Below, in pieces: positions 25,282 through 35,821 of a stretch of DNA of 64,000 nt. This DNA is from Muribaculaceae bacterium (GTDB lineage: Bacteria > Bacteroidota > Bacteroidia > Bacteroidales > Muribaculaceae), in contig JAGAJP010000040.1 in NCBI GenBank assembly GCA_017626045.1, positions 1-64,000 on the forward strand, read 5' to 3'. How positions within the stretch are numbered: the stretch's first letter is position 1; each line of letters starts with the position of its first letter. A program made the position numbers and the translations under genes. The notes under the pieces are model-generated. The model was not told the DNA's origin and searched no databases. It saw nothing but the letters and a program-made list of their open reading frames with translations.

Positions 25282-28158
25282 TCAACGGAATGGGCAGTTG
25301 CGAAGCACCGGCCCGTCGGATGAGATGTTCCACACGTTTGTGAAGTCGAAGTCGCTGTAGACTGATTTGTCGGCGATTCTGTCTTTTTTCACCTCCGTCG
25401 ACGACGGCCATCCACCTCCCGTACCTTCGAGAAAGTAATTATACTTGTGGTGAAAGAGAGATCCGGAATGATGTGTGCCTATTATAGCGTTGCCATGCGA
25501 GACCTTTCCCCGGTTGAAAGTGCGGTAGGTATTGCTGTAATTGGCGGCATACCCGAGAATGCCTCCGGTGTCGTCCTTCTGGTCAGAAGGAATATCGCCG
25601 GTGTTGTAGCAGTCCATGATTTCATTGTTGTAAGAGAGGTCGCTGGAGTGCATGTGTCCCACCACTCCTCCGATGTGTGTTGACGACGCGGATGCCGAGA
25701 CCCGTCCGGAATTCATGCATTGTGAGACCTTGCCGAAATTAGGACCGCTGCGGGTACCGAAGTCACCGACCACTCCGCCCACCGCATATTGATCGGCGCC
25801 GGAGACCTCGCCATGATTGGCGCAGGATGTTAGATATGCCTGCCGGTAATTGAACCTTCCGATTACGCCACCCACGGAATTATCGCTTCCGCCCGTTCCT
25901 TCGACTCGTCCGACATTGCCGCATTCCGTGACATAGGGAAAGGAATATTCTGAAGCGACAACCGCCGCGACGCCTCCGGCGCATCCCCCCTTGATATGTC
26001 CTGAATTATAGCAGCGTGTAATCACCAAGTCATTGTTGCTGTATATACTGCCGTAGCCGGTCACACCTCCGGCGTTATAGCCGGCGGTGATATCGCCGTA
26101 GTTGACACAGTCGCTAATCTGAAAATCACCGTCGGAAGCCACCGCCACGATTCCGGCGCCCGATTTATTTGCGGTGACATTGCCGGTGAAGGCACAACTA
26201 CCTATTGTACCGCGGAAGCGTCCCACGATGCCGCCAGCGTCAACTCCGGAAGAGGTGATTGTGGCATCCGAAGACACTCCATACACGGTGCCTATCATAT
26301 ATCCCACCACTCCTCCTACGGTACCGGGAGAATATAGAACACCACCGAACCCTTTCGGAATTGATTCACGTGAAGGGATGTTTTTAACCGGATTGATTTC
26401 AAGACTGCCTCTGATAGATCCCGACTTGGCGTATCCAATGACACCTCCGGCGTAGTTGTCGGAAGCCTCCACCCTCATCGTCGACGATGAGAAATTGAGT
26501 CCGGCAGGATTGAAATCATCAAGCCTGTTGCCGTAGCCGACAGCTCCCCCAACATTTTGACGTCCTTTGACATTGACAGCAAGCTCCACACTGCCTTTGA
26601 AAAGCATTTTGCCATTGTCGGAATCGAAATAGCCCACAAGTCCACCTACATGCAAATCACCGGTGACACCGGCATCCGCCGACGACTTGACGACAAAGCG
26701 GTTCGCTCCTTTCTCGCTATCGAAAGTTATTACAGAGCCGGGGTCACGAAATCCAAGATAACCCATAAATCCTCCGATTGTGGAATTTCCGTCGACCACT
26801 GACGCGAGCGTGACAGACGACACTGTCATTTCCGACACATAGGCATGGCCGCACAACGCTCCTACATCGCCGTCTCCGCGCACCGGAGCCTTGACCGTTA
26901 TACCGCTGATGTCGATATTCCCGCTTTTATCTGTAAATCCTATCAGTCCTCCTACATACTTTCCGGAACCGTATATCACCTTGGTAGCACTGCTTTCGTC
27001 ATCCACACTATGTTCCAAAGCCACGTTACACACACTGATGCCGTCGCTGACATTGACCTCGCCTATCAGTCCGCCCACCTTGTCACGACCGCTTATCTGG
27101 AATATATGGTTGGGCGTGGAGACGTTTTCAATAGAGAGCGACTGCCCCGAATGACTTCCTGCCAGCAGCCCTATGCAGCAGCCGGAACCCTCACTGCCGT
27201 CAACCACCAGCGAATTCATCCTTATATTCCTCACTGTCAGTGAACCGGAGGATTTACCGACAAGTCCCCCCGCCATGTTGCCGGAGAAAGACAAGGTCCC
27301 GTTCAGAGTGATATTCTCCAGAAGCGTGTTGCCATCGCAACTCCCGGCAAGTATGCCGACATTGTCCACTACATTGATGACCAGAGCGTTGGTAAGAGCA
27401 AGATTGCTTATGGTCGATGAATAAAGGCTTTTGAAGAGTCCGATGCCGCTGTCGGCCTCGCTGTCGTCAGAGCCCATATATATCAGATTGCGCAATTCAT
27501 TACCACCTCCGTCATAATTACCGGAGAAGGTGACCGGATGCCACACATGTCCGTCGATCATCTGCGAGAGGCTTGGAAGCTCAAACGATGCCGTCTGACG
27601 GAAATACTTGCCGTATGCATGATCCGCGTCATCCATCAGGTACCATACAAGAGTGACGAAATCATCCGCACTTCCAATCAAATACGGGTCTTCCTTCGTT
27701 CCATGTCCCTGAAGATCATCGTAGCTCATTGATTCTGCCTGAATCTCGCTCCCCTTATTGCCATGAAACGACACCTTCCTGAGATGAATGTCAGGAACAT
27801 TTTCTCCGCGAACAGCCAGATAATACTCTCCGTCGGGAATGTCACTGTCACCGATGCCTATATGGCAGACTATCGCCGCAGGCGAACCAAGCACCTTCAG
27901 GTTCCTGTCGAGATGGAGATTGCCGTTGAAGCTGAAACTGACGCGATTCTGAGGGTCTTCAAGCAGAAACTCCACATTGTCGGTATCCGCCAGACTCATT
28001 ATGTCGCGGCAGCCAAGATGCAACACCGATACCCGGCTGTCGCCATCGTATTCAAGGCGACCCGGCACAGACACCACGGGCTCATCGCCGCAACTGTTCA
28101 ACATTATGCCTGCCAATATTAACGCAACGGCAGCTATGGCTTTCGAAAAAATTCTCAT
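25282..28158 (-). CDS. GLUG-repeat surface lipoprotein
   Basis: 958 residues from the ATG at 28158 (the longer frame starts with TTG). The lipoprotein signal is IAAVALILAGIMLNSCGDE. From about residue 150 on it is a chain of 25-35-residue units of the GLUG type (GGVVGYMIGTVYGVSS, AGGIVGRFRGTIGSCAF, IGGVVGHMHSSDLSYNN), expected to fold into a beta-helix or stacked strands. GLUG repeats occur in surface adhesins and proteases. It starts 5 bp after the stop of the next upstream GLUG gene, so both are in one operon. Confidence 0.85.
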   Translation of the reverse strand: MRIFSKAIAAVALILAGIMLNSCGDEPVVSVPGRLEYDGDSRVSVLHLGCRDIMSLADTDNVEFLLEDPQNRVSFSFNGNLHLDRNLKVLGSPAAIVCHIGIGDSDIPDGEYYLAVRGENVPDIHLRKVSFHGNKGSEIQAESMSYDDLQGHGTKEDPYLIGSADDFVTLVWYLMDDADHAYGKYFRQTASFELPSLSQMIDGHVWHPVTFSGNYDGGGNELRNLIYMGSDDSEADSGIGLFKSLYSSTISNLALTNALVINVVDNVGILAGSCDGNTLLENITLNGTLSFSGNMAGGLVGKSSGSLTVRNIRMNSLVVDGSEGSGCCIGLLAGSHSGQSLSIENVSTPNHIFQISGRDKVGGLIGEVNVSDGISVCNVALEHSVDDESSATKVIYGSGKYVGGLIGFTDKSGNIDISGITVKAPVRGDGDVGALCGHAYVSEMTVSSVTLASVVDGNSTIGGFMGYLGFRDPGSVITFDSEKGANRFVVKSSADAGVTGDLHVGGLVGYFDSDNGKMLFKGSVELAVNVKGRQNVGGAVGYGNRLDDFNPAGLNFSSSTMRVEASDNYAGGVIGYAKSGSIRGSLEINPVKNIPSRESIPKGFGGVLYSPGTVGGVVGYMIGTVYGVSSDATITSSGVDAGGIVGRFRGTIGSCAFTGNVTANKSGAGIVAVASDGDFQISDCVNYGDITAGYNAGGVTGYGSIYSNNDLVITRCYNSGHIKGGCAGGVAAVVASEYSFPYVTECGNVGRVEGTGGSDNSVGGVIGRFNYRQAYLTSCANHGEVSGADQYAVGGVVGDFGTRSGPNFGKVSQCMNSGRVSASASSTHIGGVVGHMHSSDLSYNNEIMDCYNTGDIPSDQKDDTGGILGYAANYSNTYRTFNRGKVSHGNAIIGTHHSGSLFHHKYNYFLEGTGGGWPSSTEVKKDRIADKSVYSDFDFTNVWNISSDGPVLRNCPFR

Positions 28159-28163
28159 GATTT

Positions 28164-30989
28164 TCAATTCTGCATTTCTGATTTATTCGGATATGGATAT
28201 TTGGGACCAAAGATCCACGGGCATCCCTCCCCTACGCTTATATCCATGTATTTCATGGAATTCTTGTTTGTGAAGTCTCCCGCCGACACGAAGAAACTTC
28301 CGTTTTCGATATAGTAGCCCACATGCTCATGCGAATTGTAAAACAAACATGAGTGGAGATACTCGGAAACGGATGAATCACCATCCCGGTCTTTGATATC
28401 AATGCAGGAACTCACTGTGCATTCCTTATGGAGTTCAGCCACAAAATTCTTTGATCCTGCATCGGGAGAAGTATTCAGACAACTATACATCAGGCTTCCG
28501 TCGCACATTCTTCCTGCCATAGGTCCGGCTTTTCCGCCTGTGACATGAGCACCGTTGAAACACTGAGATATGAAGACGGCGTTTTTCTCGAATTTTTCAC
28601 AACTCTTGACTATGGCGTTGACTCCTCCTATGATAGCGGCGGATGACGACGCCACCAGGATCGGCACCGCCGCGCCGCCCGACGCGACTGTTCCCGCCAC
28701 AAAGGCAATCGTACTCACCACTACCGCCACACCTGCAATCACAGTATGACGCACCTCGCTCTGATGCGCAATCTCCTCCAAGTCTTCGGCACGCTCCCGT
28801 CGCCGTTCGTTCATCGCCTTGTTGAACTTCTCGTCGTTTCCGTCGAGAGTGTACCAGTCGGCAAGAGCTGTTACATTGGCGCTGTAGGGAGTAGCGACAT
28901 CGCCGGCGAAAATCTCAGGCGAGTCTATACTGAAAGAGGCCCGGCAGGCTGTCATGAATTCCGTGTTTATTCCATTACTGTCAGATGCGTCGGCTTTCAT
29001 ATCCGCTTCAAGTTCTGCCTCGCATTCGGGATTGATAATCTCGTCTATGCTGAAACCCACGAGGCATGCATCAGCGCCGATGAGAGCCATTTCGGCAGAC
29101 GACTCTACAATTTTTATGGCAATCTCAACCGCATGTGCCATTTCAAGCGAACCTTCCGCTACAGCCAGCAACGGACCTGCCAGCCCCATTACACATTCAA
29201 GAGACCCCACCACACATTCCGCGATGTCAAGACCGGTCCATTCGCGCGGGTCGCCGATATCACCGACAATACCCCCGGTATATCCACCGTTGCTTTTCAC
29301 CTCATTGAAATTGGCGCAATAATGAATGGAAGTGTTGTTGCCGGCACGCCCTACGATTCCGCCGGTACATCCCCGGTCGGATATGACGGCACCAGTATTC
29401 TGGTCAATCGCAAGTGAGCCCCATGTGCATTTGCCCACGATTCCACCCGCGTATTCCTGAGCGCTTATCTCGCCACTGTTCAGCGAATTGTGGACCACCG
29501 CCAAAGATGAGCCGCCCACGATGCCTCCCACATAGCTGACGCCATTCACCTTGCCACCGTTGCCGATCGAGAAACCGCCTGCCTGCGCCTCGCCTACGGC
29601 ACCTCCCACAAATCGTGTGCCGGTGATTTCTCCCGTGTTGGTGCAATAGCGCAGAAGAGTCTGATTATATACGAGCGACTCGCCCTCGTCGCCTTTGACA
29701 CGAGTGCTCCCTACAATTCCGCCCACACCTTCGTAACCTTTGACGTTTCCACGGTTATAGGAACTCGTTATCCATGAAAAGCCCGTTCCGCCTGCAATTC
29801 CACCGACTCCAATTCCGGGAGTGCTCTTTCCTTTTGAGAGGGGACCCTCTATATCGGCATAATTTCGCGAGCCCACTACCATAAGCGTGTCGGCAGTGCC
29901 GACAATGCCACCGGCTCCGGATTCCAGGCTTTTTACCGGCATGCGGTTCTCGCATCCCGACACCATCAGCATGGAATAAATAGCCGAGCCTCCGCAAATG
30001 CCGCCTACCGACATTCCACCGGAAACAGAACCGTCGTTTACCTCGCAATTGCCGATCAATGCCTTGGCGTGCATATCGACGCCGCCAATGATTCCGCCAA
30101 CCATGGCGCTTGTCTCGTCACCACTGACCGTGCAGTCCTCGAGTCGACAGTTGGTGATAGTGACAGTCCCCCTCACATTGCCACCGGAACTGATTGCCGC
30201 GCCGGCGATCGCGCCCACTGCAAATTGTCCCTGAATGGAGCCTCCATGCATGTCGAGACTGTCGACCGACGCGTTTATCATGAAACCGAAAAGTCCCACG
30301 CCGGGAGTGTGAGGACGTTTTATCATCAGATTCCTGACAGCATATCCACCTCCATGATATACTCCGCGAAACGGAGTGTTGGTATCAGCTCCTATAGGCA
30401 TCCATCCGTATTCCGCATCACAACTGCGCGACATGTTTTTCATGTCGATATCCGTCACCTGGCGGAAATAAGTCTGCGGAGTTATGTTTCTGTTGTAATC
30501 ATAGTCGTTGACCGCCACCATCAGGTTGAAGAGATGAGAGGAACTTGAAATGATGAAAGGGTCTTCTTTAGTGCCGGAACCGGCGGACCCCATCGTACGA
30601 TTGTAGCTATCGATCACCTCTATTCCACCTTCAGATACGCGGATGCGGCTGCCGAACCCGAATTCCATGTCATCCCCGGAATCCGAGGAGATGTTTTTTG
30701 CCCACAAAAGACGGTATATACCCTCCTTGAGTCCGACCGACAGTTTTATCCGGGATTTGTCAGACCGACGCACATGATACGCACTACGAGTAAATTCCTT
30801 TCCGTCTTCCGCCGATAGTCTTATCATGATGTCGCCCGGGAAAAGTCCGATTCCTTCTTCGCCGAGCTCAATGTCGGTCTGACTGCCGGCGTATTGGTCG
30901 GGACGTTCTGTCGTGCCGCACGGTTCGTTGGAAGCGCATCCCATCAATAGAAGTATAACGGTCAGGCTCAAATAGTTAAAAATTTTCAT
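28164..30989 (-). CDS. GLUG-repeat lipoprotein with embedded hydrophobic segment
   Basis: 941 residues from the ATG at 30989 (lipoprotein signal NYLSLTVILLLMGCASNE); the long upstream frame starts with TTG and is rejected. Residues about 140-590 are GLUG units (GGIIGGVDMHAKALIG, VGGIVGGSSLAVVHNS, TGGIVGRAGNNTSIHY). Then the pattern changes: a helical Glu/Ala/Asp-rich region (about 600-740) and two hydrophobic Gly/Ala-rich helices (VIAGVAVVVSTIAFVAGTVA and AAVPILVASSSAAIIGGVNA) preceded by a charged helix (ERRRERAEDLEEIA). After this, short repeat units resume. Such a membrane-type hairpin inside a beta-helix protein is unusual. Confidence 0.8.
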   Translation of the reverse strand: MKIFNYLSLTVILLLMGCASNEPCGTTERPDQYAGSQTDIELGEEGIGLFPGDIMIRLSAEDGKEFTRSAYHVRRSDKSRIKLSVGLKEGIYRLLWAKNISSDSGDDMEFGFGSRIRVSEGGIEVIDSYNRTMGSAGSGTKEDPFIISSSSHLFNLMVAVNDYDYNRNITPQTYFRQVTDIDMKNMSRSCDAEYGWMPIGADTNTPFRGVYHGGGYAVRNLMIKRPHTPGVGLFGFMINASVDSLDMHGGSIQGQFAVGAIAGAAISSGGNVRGTVTITNCRLEDCTVSGDETSAMVGGIIGGVDMHAKALIGNCEVNDGSVSGGMSVGGICGGSAIYSMLMVSGCENRMPVKSLESGAGGIVGTADTLMVVGSRNYADIEGPLSKGKSTPGIGVGGIAGGTGFSWITSSYNRGNVKGYEGVGGIVGSTRVKGDEGESLVYNQTLLRYCTNTGEITGTRFVGGAVGEAQAGGFSIGNGGKVNGVSYVGGIVGGSSLAVVHNSLNSGEISAQEYAGGIVGKCTWGSLAIDQNTGAVISDRGCTGGIVGRAGNNTSIHYCANFNEVKSNGGYTGGIVGDIGDPREWTGLDIAECVVGSLECVMGLAGPLLAVAEGSLEMAHAVEIAIKIVESSAEMALIGADACLVGFSIDEIINPECEAELEADMKADASDSNGINTEFMTACRASFSIDSPEIFAGDVATPYSANVTALADWYTLDGNDEKFNKAMNERRRERAEDLEEIAHQSEVRHTVIAGVAVVVSTIAFVAGTVASGGAAVPILVASSSAAIIGGVNAIVKSCEKFEKNAVFISQCFNGAHVTGGKAGPMAGRMCDGSLMYSCLNTSPDAGSKNFVAELHKECTVSSCIDIKDRDGDSSVSEYLHSCLFYNSHEHVGYYIENGSFFVSAGDFTNKNSMKYMDISVGEGCPWIFGPKYPYPNKSEMQN

Positions 30990-31138
30990 AATATCTTTGG
31001 AATTCTTGCTGAAGTTGTTTAGAGTCCATCTAATAAAAATGTTAACGCAGGGGTCGCAGATTTCGGTCATATTTGGCCTTGCAGGTGAAGGAGCATAGCG
31101 GGCTATCTTAATCGGCTTCAAGGGAAGTTTGAATAAAT

Positions 31139-32560
31139 TCAAAGTATCGGAGAGAAGAGTCGCACGAGGGCTTCGAGCGTCTTCTCGTATGCCGACCTAT
31201 GGCGCCATTCGGAGATTCGTATTTTCCGGCAAGCCTCGAGATCGGTGAAGAAGATGTCGCGCATACGGCGATTTACATCTTCTGAATATATGAGGAGGTT
31301 GCCTTCGAAATTATTCTCGAAACTCCTGAAATCAAAATTGACGGAGCCGGTGGTGACGAAACTGTCGTCGATCGTCATGGTCTTGGCATGTAGCATGCCC
31401 GGGAGATAGAAATAGAACTTTATTCCTGCCTTGAGGCAGTCGGTGATGTAGGAACGGCTGCCGAAACCGAGCATGACGCTGTCGGTCTTTTCAGGAATCA
31501 TTATCCTTACATCTACGCCCGAGAGAGCGGCACCCTGAAGAGCCTTGAGCAGCGCGTCGGTGGGCAGGAAATAAGGAGTCTGGATATAAATTCTCTTTCT
31601 TGCGGAAATAATAGCCTTCTGGAAGCAAAGCACAAGGTTGCTCCATGCGTCGATAGGACCGGAGGTGACCAGCTGCATAGGCACGTCTCCGGCATCGGGA
31701 TAGTCATCGCCTGCTATCGCGTAGACATCATCGTCGGGACGCAGGAAATTCCAGTCGACTGTAAAGCTATAGAGCATAGACTCTATCACCGGGCCGCACA
31801 CCCTGAGATGAGTGTCGCGCCATATTCTGCCGTCGGGAGCCGTCTCAACATATCTGTCGGCGACATTCATGCCCCCGATATAGCCGATTCTGCCGTCGAT
31901 GACAGCGATTTTACGGTGGTTTCTCCAGTTGATTCTATTCGCGAGTTTACGGAATGTCACCTTGAAAAACGGGTGGGCGTCGACACCGAGCTGACGCATA
32001 CGTCTGAAGAAAGAGTTTGGGGTGGAAAAGGAACCGACATGGTCATACAGCACCTTGACCTGGACCCCTTCGGCCGCCTTGCTCGCGAGAAGATCGAGAA
32101 GCTCGTTGCCCAGCCGATCGTCGCTGTAGATATAATATTGAATGAAGACATATTGACGGGCATTGCGGATATCGTCCATAAACCGACGGAACTTCTCGGA
32201 GCCGGAAGTAAAGATTTCCACTGAATTGTTTCGGTCGAGATGGGCATGGCATAGGGTATGGGCGAGCTTGACCATCTGACGGCTGTCCGGGTCGAGACAT
32301 GAATTGTCGAGGTCGTGCTGCCTGGGACGCGACTTTTCGAGAAGTTTTCGTCTGACCTTTCTGCTTACCATCCTTGTACCCTTCATGCTTCTGCCGAAAA
32401 AGAAATAGAAGACTACGCCAACGACGGGTAGAAACAGAAGCGCAAGAGTCCATGCCACCGCGCGAATGGGGTTTTTGTTTTCCGCAATCACGACAGAGAC
32501 GCATGAGACCACGATTACAGCGTAGAATACGAGCAGCACGAAAATAATCCAGCGAGACAT
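31139..32560 (-). CDS. cls: Cardiolipin synthase (phospholipase D family)
   Basis: 473 residues from the ATG at 32560. Two N-terminal membrane helices (WIIFVLLVFYAVIVVSCVSVV and AVAWTLALLFLPVVGVVFYFFF) precede two phospholipase D domains with HKD motifs NHRKIAVIDG and HAKTMTIDD, each followed by GGMN/GSVNFD. It joins two phosphatidylglycerols to cardiolipin at the inner membrane. Length and order match bacterial ClsA-type enzymes. The frame is open further upstream to 32692, but that extension lacks family features. It lies 150 bp upstream of the GLUG pair and may share their transcript. Confidence 0.92.
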   Translation of the reverse strand: MSRWIIFVLLVFYAVIVVSCVSVVIAENKNPIRAVAWTLALLFLPVVGVVFYFFFGRSMKGTRMVSRKVRRKLLEKSRPRQHDLDNSCLDPDSRQMVKLAHTLCHAHLDRNNSVEIFTSGSEKFRRFMDDIRNARQYVFIQYYIYSDDRLGNELLDLLASKAAEGVQVKVLYDHVGSFSTPNSFFRRMRQLGVDAHPFFKVTFRKLANRINWRNHRKIAVIDGRIGYIGGMNVADRYVETAPDGRIWRDTHLRVCGPVIESMLYSFTVDWNFLRPDDDVYAIAGDDYPDAGDVPMQLVTSGPIDAWSNLVLCFQKAIISARKRIYIQTPYFLPTDALLKALQGAALSGVDVRIMIPEKTDSVMLGFGSRSYITDCLKAGIKFYFYLPGMLHAKTMTIDDSFVTTGSVNFDFRSFENNFEGNLLIYSEDVNRRMRDIFFTDLEACRKIRISEWRHRSAYEKTLEALVRLFSPIL

Positions 32561-32632
32561 AAGGAGATGAAGGAATAAGATAAGGAGACGAGGGAAAAAG
32601 TTAATAAAAAGAAAAAAGCTGAGAATAAATAC

Positions 32633-32678
32633 GCCGACCCGACAGGCTGCAACAAAAGTGCGGACTGACCGGGTCGGC
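32633..32678 (-). terminator. Hairpin after rplQ (end of the ribosomal superoperon)
   Basis: GCCGACCCG (32633-32641) and CGGGTCGGC (32670-32678) form a 9-bp stem; an AT-rich tail follows on the minus strand. It lies about 45 bp past rplQ and likely ends the spc-alpha transcript before cls. Confidence 0.65.
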
Positions 32679-32722
32679 AGTAGTTTTATCAAGCGATGGC
32701 AAAAGCCATCAAATCAGCGTAA

Positions 32723-33220
32723 TCACTCAGCGGCGGGAGCCTCAGCCTCGGGAGCCTTCTCAGCGGGAGCCTCGGTCTGGGGAGCGTCGGCAGACTTCTT
32801 GCCACCACGGCGGCTGCGGCGAGTCTTCTGGGTCTTAGCCTCTTTTTCGGCGAGCATAGCCTCGTTGAAGTCCACGAGTTCGATCATAGCCATTTCGGCG
32901 TTATCGCCAAGACGGTGACCGGTCTTGAGGATACGGGTGTAACCGCCGGGACGGTCTGCGACCTTTTCAGCAACCACGCCGAAAAGTTCCTTGATAGCCT
33001 CTTTATTCTGAAGATAGCTGAAAACGAGACGACGATTGTTCATGTCGTCTTTTTTGCAGCGAGTGATAAGAGGTTCGGCATAAACTCTCAGAGCCTTAGC
33101 CTTAGCCAGAGTCGTGAAGATTCTCTTGTGCATGATGAGAGAGATAGCAAGATTGGAGAGCAACGCCTCGCGATGTCCTTTCTTACGGCTCAGGTGGTTG
33201 AATTTCTTATTGTGTCTCAT
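32723..33220 (-). CDS. rplQ: 50S ribosomal protein L17
   Basis: 165 residues. The core ([23 protein letters not shown] onwards, to about residue 120) is canonical L17. About 40 extra C-terminal residues are Lys/Arg-rich then Ala/Pro/Glu-rich ([11 protein letters not shown]), an extension common in Bacteroidetes. Last gene of the alpha operon, 8 bp after rpoA. Confidence 0.97.
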   Translation of the reverse strand: MRHNKKFNHLSRKKGHREALLSNLAISLIMHKRIFTTLAKAKALRVYAEPLITRCKKDDMNNRRLVFSYLQNKEAIKELFGVVAEKVADRPGGYTRILKTGHRLGDNAEMAMIELVDFNEAMLAEKEAKTQKTRRSRRGGKKSADAPQTEAPAEKAPEAEAPAAE

Positions 33221-33228
33221 CGTAGTGT

Positions 33229-34233
33229 TTATTCTTTATCTAATTTATACTTTGAAATATCCATGCCGAACGAGAGGTTGTTGTTCTGGAGAAGCTCGTC
33301 GAGTTCAGTAAGCGACTTCTTGCCGAAATTACGGAATTTGAGGAGGTCGTTTTTCTGGAACTGAACGAGTTCGCCGAGAGTTTCAACTTCAGCGCTCTTC
33401 AAGCAGTTGAGAGCACGGACACTAAGATCCATATCGACGAGTTTGCTCTTAAGGAGCTGACGCATCTTAAGAATTTCCTCATCGAACTCTTCAGGAGCTT
33501 CATCAGCGGGAGCCTCGATGGAGATTTTCTCGTCGCTGAAGAGCATGAAGTGGTGAATCAGGATTTTAGCAGCCTCTTTAAGAGCATCTTTCGGAAGGAT
33601 GGAGCCATCGGTGGTCACTTCGAGTATGAGTTTCTCATAGTCGGTTTTCTGCTCGACGCGGAAATTTTCGACAGCGTATTTCACGTTTTTGATAGGCGTG
33701 TAAATAGAGTCGACGGCTATGACAGATGGATCTGCACCCTGCGCGCGAAGCATTTCGCGGTTTTCATCGGCAGGCACCCAGCTGCGTCCCTTGTTGATGG
33801 AGAACTCCATGTTGAAGGAAGCAGATGAGTTAAGATGACAGATCACAAGGTCGGGGTTGAGGACCTCAAAACCCGAAAGAGCTTTACCCAAGTCTCCTGC
33901 TTTCAATACATCAGTACCCGCCACAAGAAGTTTACCGGTCTCTTCGTCATGATCTTCAGCGATCTGCTTGAATCTGACCTGCTTGAGATTAAGGATGATA
34001 TTCGTAACATCCTCCTTCACACCCGGGATAGAATCCAGTTCATGAGCCACACCGTCGATGCGGATGGAGCATATAGCGAAACCGCCGAGGGAAGAGAGGA
34101 GGATTCTGCGGAGTGCGTTACCGATAGTCTGGCCATATCCGGGCTCGAGGGGACGGAATTCGAATTTACCGAATTTGTCGTCCGCTTCAAGCATCAAGAC
34201 CTTGTCGGGTTTTTGAAATGCTAATATTGACAT
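33229..34233 (-). CDS. rpoA: RNA polymerase alpha subunit
   Basis: 334 residues: N-terminal assembly domain (about 1-230, with [14 protein letters not shown] in the dimer interface), acidic linker ([12 protein letters not shown]), and C-terminal domain (about 255-320, [21 protein letters not shown] and [13 protein letters not shown]) that contacts upstream DNA and regulators. It sits in the usual place between rpsD and rplQ, 16 bp after rpsD. Confidence 0.98.
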   Translation of the reverse strand: MSILAFQKPDKVLMLEADDKFGKFEFRPLEPGYGQTIGNALRRILLSSLGGFAICSIRIDGVAHELDSIPGVKEDVTNIILNLKQVRFKQIAEDHDEETGKLLVAGTDVLKAGDLGKALSGFEVLNPDLVICHLNSSASFNMEFSINKGRSWVPADENREMLRAQGADPSVIAVDSIYTPIKNVKYAVENFRVEQKTDYEKLILEVTTDGSILPKDALKEAAKILIHHFMLFSDEKISIEAPADEAPEEFDEEILKMRQLLKSKLVDMDLSVRALNCLKSAEVETLGELVQFQKNDLLKFRNFGKKSLTELDELLQNNNLSFGMDISKYKLDKE

Positions 34234-34249
34234 GGGTTACAACAGTTTA

Positions 34250-34855
34250 TTATTTAGAATAGAGCTCGACGATCAGCTGCTCCTTGATGTTCTCAGGAAT
34301 ATCCTCACGCTGGGGGAGATGAAGGAACTTACCGCCCTTGACGGATTCGTCCCACTCGATCCAGGGATATTTGCTGTGGTTGAAGCCGGCGAGATTATCG
34401 GCGATAACCTCGAGCGACTTAGCCTTTTCGCGGACAGCGACTACGTCGCCGGGCTTAACCTGGAAAGAAGGGATATTCACTACGTCGCCATTTACAGTGA
34501 TGTGCTTGTGGAGCACGAGCTGACGAGCGGCAGGGCGTGTAGGAGCGATACCGAGACGATATACTACGTTGTCGAGACGGCTTTCGAGGAGCTGGAGGAG
34601 CACTTCACCGGTAATACCTTTAGTGCGGGCAGCGCGCTCGAAAAGATTGCGGAACTGACGCTCGAGAACACCGTAGGTATATTTGGCTTTCTGCTTTTCC
34701 TTGAGCTGAGTTCCATATTCGGAAGTTTTACGACGGCGGTTGTTGCCGTGCTGGCCCGGTGGATAATTCTTTTTGGTCAGAACTTTGTCTTCACCGAAGA
34801 TAGCCTCGCCGAATTTACGGGCGATTTTGGTTTTGGGGCCTGTGTATCTTGCCAT
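34250..34855 (-). CDS. rpsD: 30S ribosomal protein S4
   Basis: 201 residues starting [17 protein letters not shown], without the N-terminal zinc cysteines (C-minus form). The S4 RNA-binding domain is at about 90-155 ([29 protein letters not shown]). S4 starts assembly of the 30S body and in many bacteria represses its own operon. The 152-bp untranslated gap upstream of it is unusual for this operon and could hold such a control site. Confidence 0.98.
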   Translation of the reverse strand: MARYTGPKTKIARKFGEAIFGEDKVLTKKNYPPGQHGNNRRRKTSEYGTQLKEKQKAKYTYGVLERQFRNLFERAARTKGITGEVLLQLLESRLDNVVYRLGIAPTRPAARQLVLHKHITVNGDVVNIPSFQVKPGDVVAVREKAKSLEVIADNLAGFNHSKYPWIEWDESVKGGKFLHLPQREDIPENIKEQLIVELYSK

Positions 34856-34924
34856 TTTAAAATTCTTAGTTTTGTTTTGACTTTAATAAAAGAGTGTCAA
34901 ATAAGGGAGCTGAGTTCGGGTGCC

Positions 34925-34996
34925 TTGCCGTCCTTAGCGCAGCCGCGACCCCTCGAGAGAAAGAACCGTGAGGGTCATTCGCATTCCGACGGCAGA
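34925..34996 (-). promoter_or_regulatory. Structured intercistronic leader before rpsD
   Basis: In the rpsK-rpsD gap, TGCCGTC (about 34926-34932) pairs with GACGGCA (about 34988-34994), enclosing a second stem GACCCCTC/GAGGGTC. The nested stems directly upstream of the S4 gene suggest an autoregulatory S4-binding RNA, as known at this position in other phyla. No sequence match to a known leader was tested. Confidence 0.4.
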
Positions 34997-35007
34997 CTAC
35001 GGGAGCA

Positions 35008-35397
35008 TCAGACTCTTCTTCTCTTGGGAGGACGGCAACCGTTGTGCGGAAGCGGAGTAACGTCGATGATCTCGACTACCTCGATACCGGCGCCGTGTAC
35101 GGAACGGATAGCTGATTCGCGACCGTTGCCGGGACCCTTCACATAAGCCTTGACTTTTCTGAGTCCGAGGTCATAAGCGACCTTAGCGCAGTCCTGAGCC
35201 GCCATCTGAGCGGCGTAGGGAGTATTTTTCTTAGAACCGCGGAAGCCCATCTTGCCGGCGGATGACCAAGAGATCACCTGGCCTTCAGAGTTGGCTAAGC
35301 ACACGATAATGTTGTTGAAAGAGGAGTGAACGTGAAGCTGACCCATAGCGTCGACCTTGACGTTTCTCTTCTTAGCTGCGACTGTCTTTTTTGCCAT
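35008..35397 (-). CDS. rpsK: 30S ribosomal protein S11
   Basis: 129 residues with the conserved ITDVTP-like stretch ([22 protein letters not shown]) at the C-terminus and [26 protein letters not shown] near the start. It belongs to the 30S platform. It starts 10 bp after rpsM. Confidence 0.98.
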   Translation of the reverse strand: MAKKTVAAKKRNVKVDAMGQLHVHSSFNNIIVCLANSEGQVISWSSAGKMGFRGSKKNTPYAAQMAAQDCAKVAYDLGLRKVKAYVKGPGNGRESAIRSVHGAGIEVVEIIDVTPLPHNGCRPPKRRRV

Positions 35398-35406
35398 ACT
35401 TTAATA

Positions 35407-35787
35407 TTATTTAGTAGCTTTCTTCTTGTTAGCAACAGTTTTCTTGCGACCCTTGCGAGTGCGGGCATTGTTTTTCGTGCTCTGTCCGCGCACGGGGAGA
35501 CCGAGACGGTGACGGATGCCACGGTAGCAGCCGATATCCATGAGGCGCTTGATGTTAAGCTGGATTTCAGAGCGGAGGTCACCTTCAACCTTGTATTCGT
35601 TCTGAATCACCTCGCGGACAGCAGCGGCCTGGTCATCGGCCCAGTCCTGGACCTTGATCATAGGATCTACACCGGCTTTCTTGAGGATAGTAGAAGCTGC
35701 GCTACGGCCGATGCCGTAGATATATGTGAGGGCGATATCGCCTCTTTTGTTTTGCGGCAAATCAACGCCGACTATACGTACTGCCAT
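35407..35787 (-). CDS. rpsM: 30S ribosomal protein S13
   Basis: 126 residues ([59 protein letters not shown]). The protein lies in the 30S head and contacts 50S and P-site tRNA through its basic tail. It follows rpmJ by 34 bp. Confidence 0.98.
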   Translation of the reverse strand: MAVRIVGVDLPQNKRGDIALTYIYGIGRSAASTILKKAGVDPMIKVQDWADDQAAAVREVIQNEYKVEGDLRSEIQLNIKRLMDIGCYRGIRHRLGLPVRGQSTKNNARTRKGRKKTVANKKKATK

Positions 35788-35821
35788 ATTTGTGTATTAC
35801 GTTTTTAGTGCGTTGGGCAAA

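Noticed and set aside
30990-31142. N-terminal extension of the second GLUG protein from a TTG at 31142
   Set aside because: The ATG at 30989 begins directly with a lipoprotein signal; the extension is not signal-like and overlaps the cls stop.
32561-32692. N-terminal extension of cardiolipin synthase
   Set aside because: The extension is a hydrophobic translation of the rplQ terminator region; the family starts with the two helices after 32560.
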